NCBI RefSeq assembly: GCF_000147335.1
Contig: NC_014501.1
Coordinates: 3,098,300 to 3,162,299 of the forward strand
Length of the DNA: 64,000 bases
Reading direction: 5' to 3'
DNA from: Gloeothece verrucosa PCC 7822
GTDB taxonomy: Bacteria > Cyanobacteriota > Cyanobacteriia > Cyanobacteriales > Microcystaceae
The notes beneath the pieces are model-generated. The model saw nothing but the letters and a program-made list of their open reading frames with translations, did no database searches and was not told where the DNA came from. Below are positions 45,227 to 54,643 of this stretch, in pieces; within the stretch, counting starts at the first letter, position 1, and each line of letters starts with the position of its first letter. Position numbers and translations under genes: made by a program.

Positions 45227-46954
45227 ATGGTAGCAACGCCCGTAAAAACTGAAAAACGTCTCACTATACAAACATCCGAGATTACAGTAGATACCACCGC
45301 CATCCGTTCCCTAGACTGGGACCGAGATCGTTTTGATATTGAGTTTGGACTACAAAACGGAACAACCTACAACTCTTACATCATTCGCGGGGAAAAAATC
45401 GCCCTTGTCGATACCTCTCATGAAAAATTCCGTCAGCTATATCTGGATACTCTGTTGGGGCTAATTGACCCTAAAGAGATCGATTATCTGATTATTAGTC
45501 ATACTGAACCCGATCATAGTGGGTTAGTCAAAGACGTTCTCAGTCTGGCACCCCAAGCGATCGTCGTAGGTTCAAAAGTCGCGATCCAGTTTCTAGAAAA
45601 CTTTGTGCATCAACCTTTTGAACGGTTACAGGTTAAAAATGGAGATACGCTAGACTTAGGGAAAGGCCATGTTTTAGAATTCGTCAGCGCCCCGAATTTA
45701 CATTGGCCTGATACCATGTTGACTTATGATCGCGGAACCGGCACCCTTTTTACTTGTGATGTGTTTGGGATGCACTACTGTGGCGATCACCTGTTTGATG
45801 AAGATTTAGCCGCCATCGAAAAAGACTATCACTTCTATTATGAGTGTTTGATGGGTCCTAATGCTCGGTCTGTCCTAGCCGCCATGAAACGGATGGATCA
45901 ATTAGCCGAAATCACGATGGTAGCTAATGGTCACGGGCCTCTGTTACGTTACAATGTCAATGAATTATTAGAACGTTATCGCAGTTGGTCACAGGCGCAA
46001 GCCCAAGCTGAAAAAACCGCCGCCGTATTTTATATCTCTGACTATGGATATAGTGATCGCCTTTCTCAAGCCATAGCTAGAGGGATCACGAAAACCGGTA
46101 TCGCAGTAGAAATGGTGGACCTAAAAACGGCTGACCCTCAAGATGTGCAAGAATTAGTCAACCGTGCGGCGGCGCTTGTCATCGGGATGCCTCCGTTATC
46201 CGGAAGTAGTAACAAGGGTATTACCACCAGTTTAGGAACCCTTATTGCTGCCGCCCATGAGAAGCAATATGTTGGGTTTTTTGAGTCTTATGGGGGCAAT
46301 GATGAACCCATCGACCCATTATTAACCAAGTTCCGAGAAATTGGCTTAATTAAAGGGTTTACCTCTATCCGCATTAAAGATACACCCACAGAAGCAACTT
46401 ATCAACTCTGTGAAGAGTCCGGCACAGACTTAGGGCAAATTTTATCTCAGGATACCAAGATCAAACAACGAAAGTCTTTAGATAGTGATTTGGATAAGGC
46501 AATAGGACGTATTAGCGGCGGTTTATATATTATCACGGCCACTAAAGGAGATTTATCAGGGGCGATGTTAGCCTCTTGGGTATCTCAAGCCAGTTTTGAA
46601 CCACCTGGTTTCACCATCGCAGTGGCAAAAGACCGGGCGATCGAGTCTTTAATGCACGTTGGGGATACCTTTGTCTTAAATGTGCTGGAAGAGAGCAAAT
46701 ATCAGCCTTTAATGAAGCATTTTCTCAAACGATTCCCCCCGGGTGCAGATCGTTTTGAGGGTGTTAAAACGCAACCGGCCAGCAATGGAGCTAAGATTTT
46801 AACCGAGTCTCTAGCCTACTTAGAATGTGAGGTGGTTAGCCGCATGGAATGTAGCGATCATTGGGTCGTTTATAGCAAAGTGACCAATGGTCGTGTATCT
46901 AACCTTGATGGTTTGACGGCGGTTCATCATCGCAAAGTGGGGAATTATTATTAA
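45227..46954 (+). CDS. flv3: Class C flavodiiron protein Flv3
   Basis: Reduces O2 to water with NADPH downstream of photosystem I as a Flv1/Flv3 pair. 575 aa in three parts: metallo-lactamase-like diiron domain with canonical ligands (SHTEPDHSGL, HWPDTM, CDVFGMHYC, NGHGP), flavodoxin-like domain (VFYISDYGYSDRLSQAIARG) and a C-terminal flavin reductase domain (GAMLASWVSQASFEPPG) ending HHRKVGNYY. Canonical ligands fit Flv3/Flv4; the DWDRDRFDIEFGLQNGTTYN start and partner at 48131 favour Flv3. ATG 45227 after GGGAGG. Confidence 0.88.
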   Translation: MVATPVKTEKRLTIQTSEITVDTTAIRSLDWDRDRFDIEFGLQNGTTYNSYIIRGEKIALVDTSHEKFRQLYLDTLLGLIDPKEIDYLIISHTEPDHSGLVKDVLSLAPQAIVVGSKVAIQFLENFVHQPFERLQVKNGDTLDLGKGHVLEFVSAPNLHWPDTMLTYDRGTGTLFTCDVFGMHYCGDHLFDEDLAAIEKDYHFYYECLMGPNARSVLAAMKRMDQLAEITMVANGHGPLLRYNVNELLERYRSWSQAQAQAEKTAAVFYISDYGYSDRLSQAIARGITKTGIAVEMVDLKTADPQDVQELVNRAAALVIGMPPLSGSSNKGITTSLGTLIAAAHEKQYVGFFESYGGNDEPIDPLLTKFREIGLIKGFTSIRIKDTPTEATYQLCEESGTDLGQILSQDTKIKQRKSLDSDLDKAIGRISGGLYIITATKGDLSGAMLASWVSQASFEPPGFTIAVAKDRAIESLMHVGDTFVLNVLEESKYQPLMKHFLKRFPPGADRFEGVKTQPASNGAKILTESLAYLECEVVSRMECSDHWVVYSKVTNGRVSNLDGLTAVHHRKVGNYY

Positions 46955-47016
46955 TAAGCTAACACCCTGAAGGCTTGCCCTGAGCTTATCGAAGGGGTGC
47001 AGCTACACGGAACTTT

Positions 47017-47032
47017 GCCCGCCTGCGCGGGC
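47017..47032 (+). terminator. Terminator after flv3
   Basis: GCCCGC-CTGC-GCGGGC followed by TAAATTTTTTATTTTA, 62 bases after the stop. It separates flv3 from the following genes. Confidence 0.85.
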
Positions 47033-47053
47033 TAAATTTTTTATTTTATTTAA

Positions 47054-47203
47054 TATGAAGATAGATATATTACTATTGGAATAAATGATTTTAATCAAAT
47101 TCTTGTAGTTGTCTATACCTTACGACATAATAAATACAGGATTATCTCAGCCAGAAAAGCTAATAAACGTGAGTGTCAACAATATCTAAATCAAAGCTTA
47201 TGA
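47054..47203 (+). pseudogene. BrnT toxin remnant (C-terminal part)
   Basis: Frame open from 47054 reads YEDRYITIGINDFNQILVVV, then YTLRHNKYRIISARKANKRE and a stop at 47201-47203. This is the C-terminal half of BrnT-type ribonuclease toxins (the family ends in RIISARKAT-R-E). The N-terminal half and start are missing, replaced by the AT-rich tail after the flv3 terminator. Its stop overlaps the next gene's ATG (ATGA). Confidence 0.7.
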
Positions 47204-47400
47204 AAGATAATTATGATTTTTCTCAAGGTAAACGAGGTGCTGTAGTTCCTATTTTTCCCGATCAAATACGAGTGAATTTACCTCTTGATAAAGATATTCT
47301 TGATTGGTTTCGTGCTAAAGTTAATGAACAAGGAGGAGGCGATGATCATGAGTTAATCAATAAAGCTTTACAAAAATATATTGAACAGGAACAAGATTAA
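47200..47400 (+). CDS. brnA: BrnA-like antitoxin, orphaned
   Basis: 66 aa from ATG 47200 (MKDNYDFSQGKRGAVVPIFP), then VNLPLDKDILDWFRAKVNEQ and a short RHH-like end (ELINKALQKYIEQEQ). Typical of BrnA, the antitoxin that follows brnT with overlapping ATGA. Its toxin is truncated, so it may act only as a DNA-binding remnant or be on the way out. GTG 47173 gives a longer, less likely start. Confidence 0.75.
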   Translation: MKDNYDFSQGKRGAVVPIFPDQIRVNLPLDKDILDWFRAKVNEQGGGDDHELINKALQKYIEQEQD

Positions 47401-47431
47401 TTTTAATATTATAGCCGGCAATGTTAAAACT

Positions 47432-47887
47432 ATGAACATTAAATTAGCTAAACCTTTCCTTTATGAAACCGATTATTATTTATGGCTACAAACCACTCTT
47501 AAGCAAATCCAAGAAAAAGACATAAATAACTTAGATTGGCAACATTTAATCGAGGAAATAGAAACCTTGGGAAATGAACAAAAGCACAAAGTAGCGAGTT
47601 ATTTAAAACAATTGCTAAAACATTTACTGATGTATAGTTATTGGGAATCGGAAAAAGCCTATTGTGCCAATGGCTGGAAAGAAGAAATATTTAACTTTAG
47701 AGATGAGTTGAATTTATTATTAGAATCTAAAACTCTCTATAACTATGCTCAAACTTGTTTCGATAGCGCTTATGAAAAAGCCAAAAAACTATTCTTACTA
47801 AAAACCGGATTACCTAAAAATACAATTCCTGAACAATGTCCTTTTACTTTTGAACAAACTTTAGATATTGATTATCTTCCTGAGTAG
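47432..47887 (+). CDS. DUF29 domain protein
   Basis: 151 aa from ATG 47432. FLYETDYYLWLQTTLKQIQE, then LDWQHLIEEIETLGNEQKHK and SYLKQLLKHLLMYSYWES match DUF29, an all-helical family very common in cyanobacteria and often near toxin-antitoxin genes; no activity is established. The longer reading from 47381 overlaps brnA and has no RBS. Confidence 0.8.
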   Translation: MNIKLAKPFLYETDYYLWLQTTLKQIQEKDINNLDWQHLIEEIETLGNEQKHKVASYLKQLLKHLLMYSYWESEKAYCANGWKEEIFNFRDELNLLLESKTLYNYAQTCFDSAYEKAKKLFLLKTGLPKNTIPEQCPFTFEQTLDIDYLPE

Positions 47888-47950
47888 GGTGGGCAGTGCC
47901 CAGTTAACATCCAAGGACAATATACAATTACCACAGTAGATGGTGATACT

Positions 47951-48043
47951 CACCCAGTTACCAGTATTACCCAAATAAGCGCTCGCGTCAGTGGAAGCAA
48001 TGACAACACTATCAAAATTTGGAAACAGGGAAGTCAATCATAA
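47951..48043 (+). pseudogene. WD40-repeat scrap
   Basis: An open run without a start reads HPVTSITQI then SGSNDNTIKIWKQGSQS and a TAA. SGS(N/D)DNTIKIW is the end of a WD40 blade. Only the last blade survives, between the DUF29 gene and flv1. Confidence 0.55.
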
Positions 48044-48130
48044 CAGTCAATCATAGCAGTCATTTAATCATTAAAATCATAGTTATAGACTCGACTCCTA
48101 ACCATACACCCCATCAACTGAATAACAGCA

Positions 48131-49849
48131 ATGATCAAACCCCGTGACGTACAAGTTTACCCCATTGCACCCGAAACCACCGTCTATCGGTCCCGTACCT
48201 GGGATAGACTCAAATTTGAGATTGAATACGGCCTGCAAAAAGGAACTACTGCCAATACTTATCTAATTAGAGGGGATAACATTGCCCTGATCGACCCTCC
48301 AGGGGAGTCCTTTAGAGAAATTTTCCTTCATACTTTAACTCAAAGAATTGACCCCAAAACCATCGACTACGTTATCCTAGGCCACGTTAACCCAAACCGT
48401 TGTGTTACCCTCAGCGCCTTACTAGAAATTGCCCCTCAAATTGTTTTTGTTTGTTCTAACCCGGGTGTAATTTCCTTATGCAAAATATTAGACCGCCAAA
48501 ACCTCAATACAAAAATTGTTAAAGGAGAAGATACCCTCGATCTAGGAATTGGTCATCAGTTGGAATTTATCCTCACTCCTAACCCCCGTTTTCCGGATCA
48601 ACTCTGTACCTACGACACCAAAACCGAGATCCTCTATACTGATAAACTATTTGTGGCTCATGTTTGTGGCGATCAAGTATTTGATGAGGGATGGAAAATT
48701 TACGCCGAAGACCGTCGCTACTATTTTGATTGTGTCATTGCTCCCTATGCCAAACAAGTCGCTAACGCCATCGAAAAACTCAAAGACAAACCGGCTAAAA
48801 TTTATGGCACCGGTCATGGGCCTCTAGTCAAATATGGCTTAACCGAATTAACCACATCCTATCAGCAATGGCTCAACGCTCAACAATCTCAAGCCCTCAA
48901 TGTGGCCTTAATTTATGCCTCGGCTTATGGCAATACAGGTATATTGGCTCAAGCGATCGCACGCGGCATAACCAAAGCCGGCGTAGCTGTAGAATCAATT
49001 AACGCCGAATTTGCTGACCCTGAAGAAATTAAAACCGCTATTGATCAATGTTCTGGGTTTATTTTTGGTTCTCCTACCCTTGGCGGACACGCGCCTACCC
49101 CTATTCAAACTGCCCTAGGAATTACCTTAGCCAATGCGGATAAAACTAAACTAGCGGGTGTATTTGGGTCTTATGGTTGGAGTGGGGAAGCCATCGACTT
49201 ACTCGAAAGTAAATTCACCGATGCTGGATATCGTTTAGGGTTTGACCCCATTCGGGTTAAATTTAAACCCACTGATATGGTTCTCAAAACCTGTGAGGAA
49301 GCCGGTACAGATTTTGCTCAAGCGGTTAAAAAAGCGGCTAAATCTCGCAAACCAAAAGCTACTGTAACCCAGTCTCAGACAGACCGCACAGAACAAGCTT
49401 TAGGACGAATTGTCGGTTCTCTATGCGTCCTCACCACGAAAAAAGGCGAAGTCAGGGGGGGAATGTTAGCCTCTTGGGTATCTCAAGCAACCTTTGCGCC
49501 GCCTGGGTTAACCATAGCAGTCGCCAAAGAACGCGCCGTCGAGTCTTTATTACATAGCGGCAATTCGTTTGTGCTGAATATCCTACAAGAAGGTAAACAT
49601 TCAGCCTTAATGAAACATTTTCTTAAGCCTTTTGAACCGGGAGAAGAACGTTTTCAGGGGATAGAAACCGAAGAGGCAGAAAATGGTTCTCCCATTTTAA
49701 AAGATGCTTTAGCTTATGTCGAATGTGAGGTCAATGACCGCATGGAATGTGGCGATCATTGGGTGATTTATGCCATTGCTCAACGAGGTAAAGTATTACA
49801 CGATGGCATAACTGCTGTGCATCACCGTAAGACGGGAAGTTATTATTAA
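48131..49849 (+). CDS. flv1: Class C flavodiiron protein Flv1, non-canonical ligands
   Basis: 572 aa, same three-domain layout as the gene at 45227: lactamase-like domain, flavodoxin domain (ALIYASAYGNTGILAQAIAR) and C-terminal flavin reductase domain ending HHRKTGSYY. The diiron loop HxExDH is replaced by GHVNPNRCVTL, as in Flv1/Flv2, so the protein needs a canonical partner. It sits 1.2 kb behind flv3 on the same strand, fitting a Flv1/Flv3 heteromer. Flv2 cannot be fully excluded, but no Sll0218-like gene lies between the two as in flv4-2 operons. Confidence 0.87.
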   Translation: MIKPRDVQVYPIAPETTVYRSRTWDRLKFEIEYGLQKGTTANTYLIRGDNIALIDPPGESFREIFLHTLTQRIDPKTIDYVILGHVNPNRCVTLSALLEIAPQIVFVCSNPGVISLCKILDRQNLNTKIVKGEDTLDLGIGHQLEFILTPNPRFPDQLCTYDTKTEILYTDKLFVAHVCGDQVFDEGWKIYAEDRRYYFDCVIAPYAKQVANAIEKLKDKPAKIYGTGHGPLVKYGLTELTTSYQQWLNAQQSQALNVALIYASAYGNTGILAQAIARGITKAGVAVESINAEFADPEEIKTAIDQCSGFIFGSPTLGGHAPTPIQTALGITLANADKTKLAGVFGSYGWSGEAIDLLESKFTDAGYRLGFDPIRVKFKPTDMVLKTCEEAGTDFAQAVKKAAKSRKPKATVTQSQTDRTEQALGRIVGSLCVLTTKKGEVRGGMLASWVSQATFAPPGLTIAVAKERAVESLLHSGNSFVLNILQEGKHSALMKHFLKPFEPGEERFQGIETEEAENGSPILKDALAYVECEVNDRMECGDHWVIYAIAQRGKVLHDGITAVHHRKTGSYY

Positions 49850-50133
49850 TACAGACCCCGCCCCTTGGCTTGACAGGCGCAGTTTAGATGAGTTAAGTGG
49901 GATGGGGCGTTTAAAGAGGCGAACAGTTGACCTCTTGGCCCCAGACATCTCCACTAAAGCGTTGAGCAAATCTGTAGAAAACTTCATGAATATTGTTAAA
50001 AAAATCTCCTAAGATAGATGACAATTTATGAAAAATCTATAATAAATAGAAATAGAGAAATTATAATTATTGAGAACTACCTACTTAAAACCCGACTCAA
50101 ATTTAAATCAATCCCGAAAAAGATAAGTAGGCT

Positions 50134-51888
50134 ATGAACCACTATTACTCTTCTTCATCTGATATAAATAAGCAATCTTTACAGTCTTCTTGGTCAGGAC
50201 GCAGTGAAGTTCTTTTAACACAGCAAAACCAAATTCTCAAAATGATCGCCTCTGGAAGACCATTATTAGAGATACTGGATAATATTATTAATTTTATGGA
50301 AAAAGAATCAGGCTTGGCACTCTGTTCAGTGCTTTTGCTTGAAAAAGATGGGACTCAACTGCGTTGGGGGTCTGCGCCTAGTCTTCCTGAAGACTATAAC
50401 AGAAATGTAGATGGACTAAAAGTAGGCGCTTGTAATGGCTCTTGTGGAACGGCAGTACATAGAGGAGAAATGGTTATTGTAACCGATATTGCTCGTGATC
50501 CCCTTTGGCATTCTGCCCGAAATCTGGCTTTAAAATATGAACTAAGAGCTTGTACTTCTGTACCCATTTTCAGCAGTAAAAAAGAAGTCCTCGGAACTTT
50601 TGCCTTCTATTATCGACAGCCGAGTCATCCCAGTGAATATGACCTTCAATTAATAGAAGTAGCGCAAAGTTTAACCGCCATTGCCATCGAGCGGCAAAAA
50701 ATGGACGAAGAAAGAAATCAACTTTTGCTCAAAGAGCGAGAAGCACGCCAAGAAGCCGAACAATTGAACCGCATCAAAGATGAGTTTGTGATGATGCTGT
50801 CTCATGAACTTCGAACTCCTTTAACGGCTATTTTGGGCTGGTCACAACTGCTGAAAAAACGCTTAATTCATGAGCAAAATTCTTGCCAAAAAGCTATTGA
50901 AACTATTGAACGAAATGCTAAGTTAGAATCTCAATTAATTGATGATTTGCTAGATATAACCAAGATTTTAACCGATAAATTCAAGCTTAAAAAGGATATT
51001 GTTTATCTAGAATCTCTAATTAAACTGACAGTAGATTCACTTTTACTGACAGCCGAAGCTAAAGAAATTCCCATTAATATCATGATCGAATCACCAAAAC
51101 TTAAGGTCTTGGGAGATGAACGAAGATTACAACAAATTTTCTGGAATCTTGTCTCCAATTCGATTAAGTTTACTGAAGCGGGCGGCTTAATTACGATTAA
51201 GCTTCAAAGAGAACAGGAGCAGGCAAAAATAACCATAACTGACACGGGAATTGGCATTAAACCTGCACTGTTACCCTTTGTTTTTGACCGTTTTTGGCAA
51301 GCAGATAGTTCTAGCCAACGCATGGCAGGAGGGTTAGGAATAGGACTATCGATCGTTCATCGTTTAGTGGAGTTACACCAAGGTCAAGTCATTGCTGAAA
51401 GTTTGGGGGAGGGAAAAGGAGCTACCTTTACTGTATTGCTTCCTCTCGTACAGTCTAAACCAATTTCTAAGATTTTTTCAGAGAGCAATTTATTATCAAT
51501 TCAAGTGGTCAAAGATGCCCTTAAAGGATATCGAATTTTAATTGTAGACGATGAGCCGGACACCCTTAAACTCGCTGAAGTGACTCTTAAAGCTTATGGT
51601 TCTGATGTCATGGCAGTAGACACTGCCGAAAAAGCATTTACACTTATTAATCATTGGAATCCTAACTTAGTGATCAGCGATTTGGCGATGCCTGGGATGA
51701 ATGGATATGAACTGCTTAAGCGGCTTCAAGCAACAGATAATCTCGATTTAAAAATCATTGCTCTGACGGCTTATGTCAGTGAAGAAGAAAAAAACCGCGC
51801 TTTGTCGGCAGGTTTTCAAATCTACCTTTCAAAACCCATTGAACCTGAGCAACTTGTGGCAGAAGTTCTTCAGATCATTAGGACTTAA
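50134..51888 (+). CDS. Hybrid sensor histidine kinase (GAF-HisKA-HATPase-REC)
   Basis: 584 aa, cytosolic (no membrane span). GAF domain at about 40-190 with LKVGACNGSCGTAVHRGEMV; coiled linker; dimerisation domain with phospho-His 224 in MMLSHELRTPLTAILGW; HATPase (LGDERRLQQIFWNLVSNSIK, TDTGIGIKPALLPFVFDRFW, GLGIGLSIVHRLV); C-terminal receiver with Asp 516 in NLVISDLAMPGMNGYELLK and the conserved Lys in YLSKPIEPEQL. Ligand of the GAF domain unknown; no chromophore-binding Cys consensus of cyanobacteriochromes is obvious, though one Cys lies in GACNGSCGT. No output regulator next to it. Confidence 0.92.
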   Translation: MNHYYSSSSDINKQSLQSSWSGRSEVLLTQQNQILKMIASGRPLLEILDNIINFMEKESGLALCSVLLLEKDGTQLRWGSAPSLPEDYNRNVDGLKVGACNGSCGTAVHRGEMVIVTDIARDPLWHSARNLALKYELRACTSVPIFSSKKEVLGTFAFYYRQPSHPSEYDLQLIEVAQSLTAIAIERQKMDEERNQLLLKEREARQEAEQLNRIKDEFVMMLSHELRTPLTAILGWSQLLKKRLIHEQNSCQKAIETIERNAKLESQLIDDLLDITKILTDKFKLKKDIVYLESLIKLTVDSLLLTAEAKEIPINIMIESPKLKVLGDERRLQQIFWNLVSNSIKFTEAGGLITIKLQREQEQAKITITDTGIGIKPALLPFVFDRFWQADSSSQRMAGGLGIGLSIVHRLVELHQGQVIAESLGEGKGATFTVLLPLVQSKPISKIFSESNLLSIQVVKDALKGYRILIVDDEPDTLKLAEVTLKAYGSDVMAVDTAEKAFTLINHWNPNLVISDLAMPGMNGYELLKRLQATDNLDLKIIALTAYVSEEEKNRALSAGFQIYLSKPIEPEQLVAEVLQIIRT

Positions 51889-52049
51889 AATTTATTTGAC
51901 CTCGGGCGGAGTTAGAAGCCGGTCTCCATGAAGAGGAATGAGTGTGATAAGATGGAAAGCTTAAGTATTTATTGTTAACTGTTTGATCGAGGTCATCAGT
52001 CCTTTAAACTAATAGCAAAAAGCAAATCAACTGAGTTGGTAAGCTCATC

Positions 52050-52577
52050 ATGAAACACACCCTTTCCGTTTTAGTCGAAGATGAAGCCGGGGTTTTAACC
52101 CGAATTGCTGGATTATTTGCCCGTCGTGGTTTTAATATCGAAAGTTTAGCCGTCGGTCCTGCTGAACAACCAGGTATTTCTCGAATTACGATGGTTGTTC
52201 CTGGAGATGATGGCATCATTGAGCAAATTACTAAGCAACTCTACAAGCTGATCAATGTTCTAAAAGTCCAAGATATCACCCAAATTCCCTGCGTAGAACG
52301 AGAATTAATGTTGGTGAAAGTTAATGCGAGTGCGGCTTTTCGAGCAGAAGTCATTGAGTTAGCTCAAGTTTTTCGGGCTAGAGTTGTGGATATTTCTGAA
52401 GATACTTTAACTTTGGAAGTGGTAGGCGATCCGGGTAAAATGGTGGCCATCGTCCAAATGCTTAACAAATTTGGCATTAAAGAAATTGCCCGTACCGGCA
52501 AAGTTGCCCTAGTTAGAGAATCTGGCGTTAATACTGAATATCTTAAAACTATTGCGGCTACGGCTAAAGTCTCTTAA
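52050..52577 (+). CDS. ilvN: Acetolactate synthase small (regulatory) subunit
   Basis: 175 aa. The N-terminal ACT domain ([40 protein letters not shown]) binds valine for feedback control; the C-terminal domain ([20 protein letters not shown], then [20 protein letters not shown]) activates the catalytic subunit. Branched-chain amino acid synthesis. Catalytic subunit gene is not in the window. Confidence 0.95.
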   Translation: MKHTLSVLVEDEAGVLTRIAGLFARRGFNIESLAVGPAEQPGISRITMVVPGDDGIIEQITKQLYKLINVLKVQDITQIPCVERELMLVKVNASAAFRAEVIELAQVFRARVVDISEDTLTLEVVGDPGKMVAIVQMLNKFGIKEIARTGKVALVRESGVNTEYLKTIAATAKVS

Positions 52578-52640
52578 ATTCTGAAAAATTGGTTATTGTT
52601 GGGCCTAGTCGGGAACAAGTTGGCCGGGCCCATAAAAATA

Positions 52641-52657
52641 GGCTGGTTTGACCAGCC
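52641..52657 (+). terminator. Hairpin between ilvN and Tic22 gene 1
   Basis: GGCTGG-TTTGA-CCAGCC, between convergent genes; T tract weak (TAGCTCTATTTAT). Confidence 0.5.
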
Positions 52658-52769
52658 GTAGCTCTATTTATACACAGAGATCCCCTAACAAGTCTGCTTT
52701 GAGCTATAATTTTCAGGAAATTTTTTGTCGGCTAAAACTCAAAAATTTTTCAGAGTTTTCACCCTTTCC

Positions 52770-53546
52770 TTATTTTTTGGGTTGTTGTTGGGGAGCCTGT
52801 TGGGGAGCCTGCTGGGGAGCCTGCTTGGGAAGATTAGCCCGGATGAAGTCTAAGGTGTCTTTAGAAGGAACTAAAACAATTTTAGTTAACATTTGATCGT
52901 TACTCTCTTTTAAAGCGCCAATGACACCTTCTAAAGGCACAACTTCTATTTTCACCGTTGATGCTAGTTCAGGCTTTTGTTTTTTATATTCTTCAGCTAG
53001 TGCTGTAGCGGCTGATTTTTCAAAAAACATAGGAATAACCGGCTGGTTATTTTGATTGATCATCAGATAACCTTCTTCTTTTCCAGCTTTGGCAACAAAC
53101 AAAGGAACTCCTCCCTTATATTCTTGCCCATTGTCGGTTAAGAGTTTTTTGGCTGATTCTACTTCTGTCTGGGTGGGCACATAATCTACAATTAACGCAT
53201 TGGGTTCTTTTTGAGATTGTTGCAGCTTGTAAACTTGTCCTAAAGATACAGGTTGTACTTTGACTTTTTTACCAATTTCGGGGTTTTGTTTTTGAACTTG
53301 AGCCAAATAGGCTTGAGCATCTTGGCGGCTGATAAATACCCCTGTTACTTTTTTATCGTTTTCTACCACTTCTACTAGCGGCACACCTTGATCGTCAGCA
53401 ACAGTGAACACGGGAATTGGCTGTAGTTTTTCGAGAATCTGTTGTTCGGGTAACGCTAATGCTCTGAAATTTCCCCCTAGTCCAGAGGCGAAGATAGTGC
53501 TTCCAACTAATCCAACAATAGCAGTCCGGCGAAATAATTTCATCAT
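52770..53546 (-). CDS. Tic22-family protein 1
   Basis: 258 aa, exported. Signal peptide about 1-31 (IVGLVGSTIFASGLGGNFRALA), then ALPEQQILEKLQPIPVFTVA, which is the Tic22 start; FISRQDAQAYLAQVQ and VPLEGVIGALKES are family blocks, and IVLVPSKDTLDFIRANL closes the domain. The tail has a tandem QQAP repeat (QAPQQAPQQAPQQQPKK). Cyanobacterial Tic22 is a periplasmic/thylakoid-associated chaperone-like protein important for outer-membrane biogenesis; plastid Tic22 works in import. First of three tandem paralogues (last in transcription). Confidence 0.85.
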   Translation of the reverse strand: MMKLFRRTAIVGLVGSTIFASGLGGNFRALALPEQQILEKLQPIPVFTVADDQGVPLVEVVENDKKVTGVFISRQDAQAYLAQVQKQNPEIGKKVKVQPVSLGQVYKLQQSQKEPNALIVDYVPTQTEVESAKKLLTDNGQEYKGGVPLFVAKAGKEEGYLMINQNNQPVIPMFFEKSAATALAEEYKKQKPELASTVKIEVVPLEGVIGALKESNDQMLTKIVLVPSKDTLDFIRANLPKQAPQQAPQQAPQQQPKK

Positions 53547-53827
53547 GGTTACTTTTACACCTCTAGAGTTCTTATGTAATTTTAGTTATATTCTCTGTTA
53601 TTTGATTTAACTTACTTTGATGTAAGTTAACATCTTTTTTACTGATATGACTAAAATTTTTACCTTCGCCTAAGCTTTAATTGGAGTTTAGGCTTTTGCT
53701 AACGCTTATACTTGCTCGATTTTTCATGACTCTTGTGGTCGGTTCTAAGTTCCCTGTCATCGCCGCTATATGGGGTTTTGCAAGGTTACCTCAGCCTCTC
53801 ATCTGAGTCATTTGAGCCAGAGTTAGT

Positions 53828-54577
53828 TTATGGCGATTTTTGCTGTTGTTGAAGTTGGCGGCTAAATTCTATTGTTTCTTGAGAGGGAATCACCACCATT
53901 TTTCGGATACCGTCGTTATCTTTCTGTTCAAAAAGAAGAATTAAACTTTGTAATGTCATCACTCGGATTTTAAATGTGCCAGCCAGGTCCGGTTGTTGCT
54001 GTTTAGCTATTTGAATCTGATTTTGCACAAAATCTTTTTCAAAAGATAGCGGAATTATATTTTCTGTCCCATTTTTAGCTGTTAAAAACACTTCTTTCTT
54101 ATCTTGTTCATAAGTTATATAAAACAAAGGCACACCGGGAAAATCCTTAACCACTTGATTTTGTTGACTTAATATTCCCTTGGCCGCCTCAACTTCTTGT
54201 TGCACAGGCACTAGCTGCAATACAGGAGCATTTGGTTGTCCGCTCTTTTCTTTAAAAAATTTATACATATCCGCTAAAGATACAGGAATAACTTGATAAG
54301 AATTTCCGGGTTTTGTTTGGTTAAGTTGTTGAGCGGCTCTTTGCGCTTGCTGCTGACTAATATATAGTAAAGCCACGTCGGGCTTGTTGGGGGTTTGAAT
54401 AAATATTAAATCTCCTTTCTGATTGCCAATGGTAAACAGGGTTATCGGGGCTAATTTTTGCAGAACTTCTTCTTGAGATAATGCTAAAATTTTTCTGTTT
54501 GAAGTTAATCCTGACAAGAGAAACACTTGAGTAATGATTGTTAAAGTCAATAGGTTTTTATTTAAACTTTTAATCAT
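53828..54577 (-). CDS. Tic22-family protein 2
   Basis: 249 aa, signal peptide about 1-33 (TLTIITQVFLLSGLTSNRKI), then ALSQEEVLQKLAPITLFTIG, VALLYISQQQAQRAAQQLNQ, VIPVSLADMYKFF, DFPGVPLFYITYEQDKKEVF and VMTLQSLILLFEQKD. Clearly a paralogue of the neighbours at 52770 and 54644; more Gln-rich. Gap to the downstream paralogue 281 bases; to the upstream one 66 bases. Confidence 0.82.
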   Translation of the reverse strand: MIKSLNKNLLTLTIITQVFLLSGLTSNRKILALSQEEVLQKLAPITLFTIGNQKGDLIFIQTPNKPDVALLYISQQQAQRAAQQLNQTKPGNSYQVIPVSLADMYKFFKEKSGQPNAPVLQLVPVQQEVEAAKGILSQQNQVVKDFPGVPLFYITYEQDKKEVFLTAKNGTENIIPLSFEKDFVQNQIQIAKQQQPDLAGTFKIRVMTLQSLILLFEQKDNDGIRKMVVIPSQETIEFSRQLQQQQKSP

Positions 54578-54643
54578 TTTAATTAATGTCCTAAAAAATA
54601 TTTTATTTTTTGGAGTTAATTTTTTGAGGGGTTTTAACCCGTT

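Noticed and set aside
45227..49849. flv4-sll0218-flv2 operon
   Set aside because: No Sll0218-like membrane protein lies between the genes; the spacer has brnA, DUF29 and remnants. Flv3/Flv1 fits better.
49796..49987. 63-aa minus-strand ORF after flv1
   Set aside because: Overlaps the end of flv1, no RBS or family pattern; the 284-base gap shows nothing else convincing.
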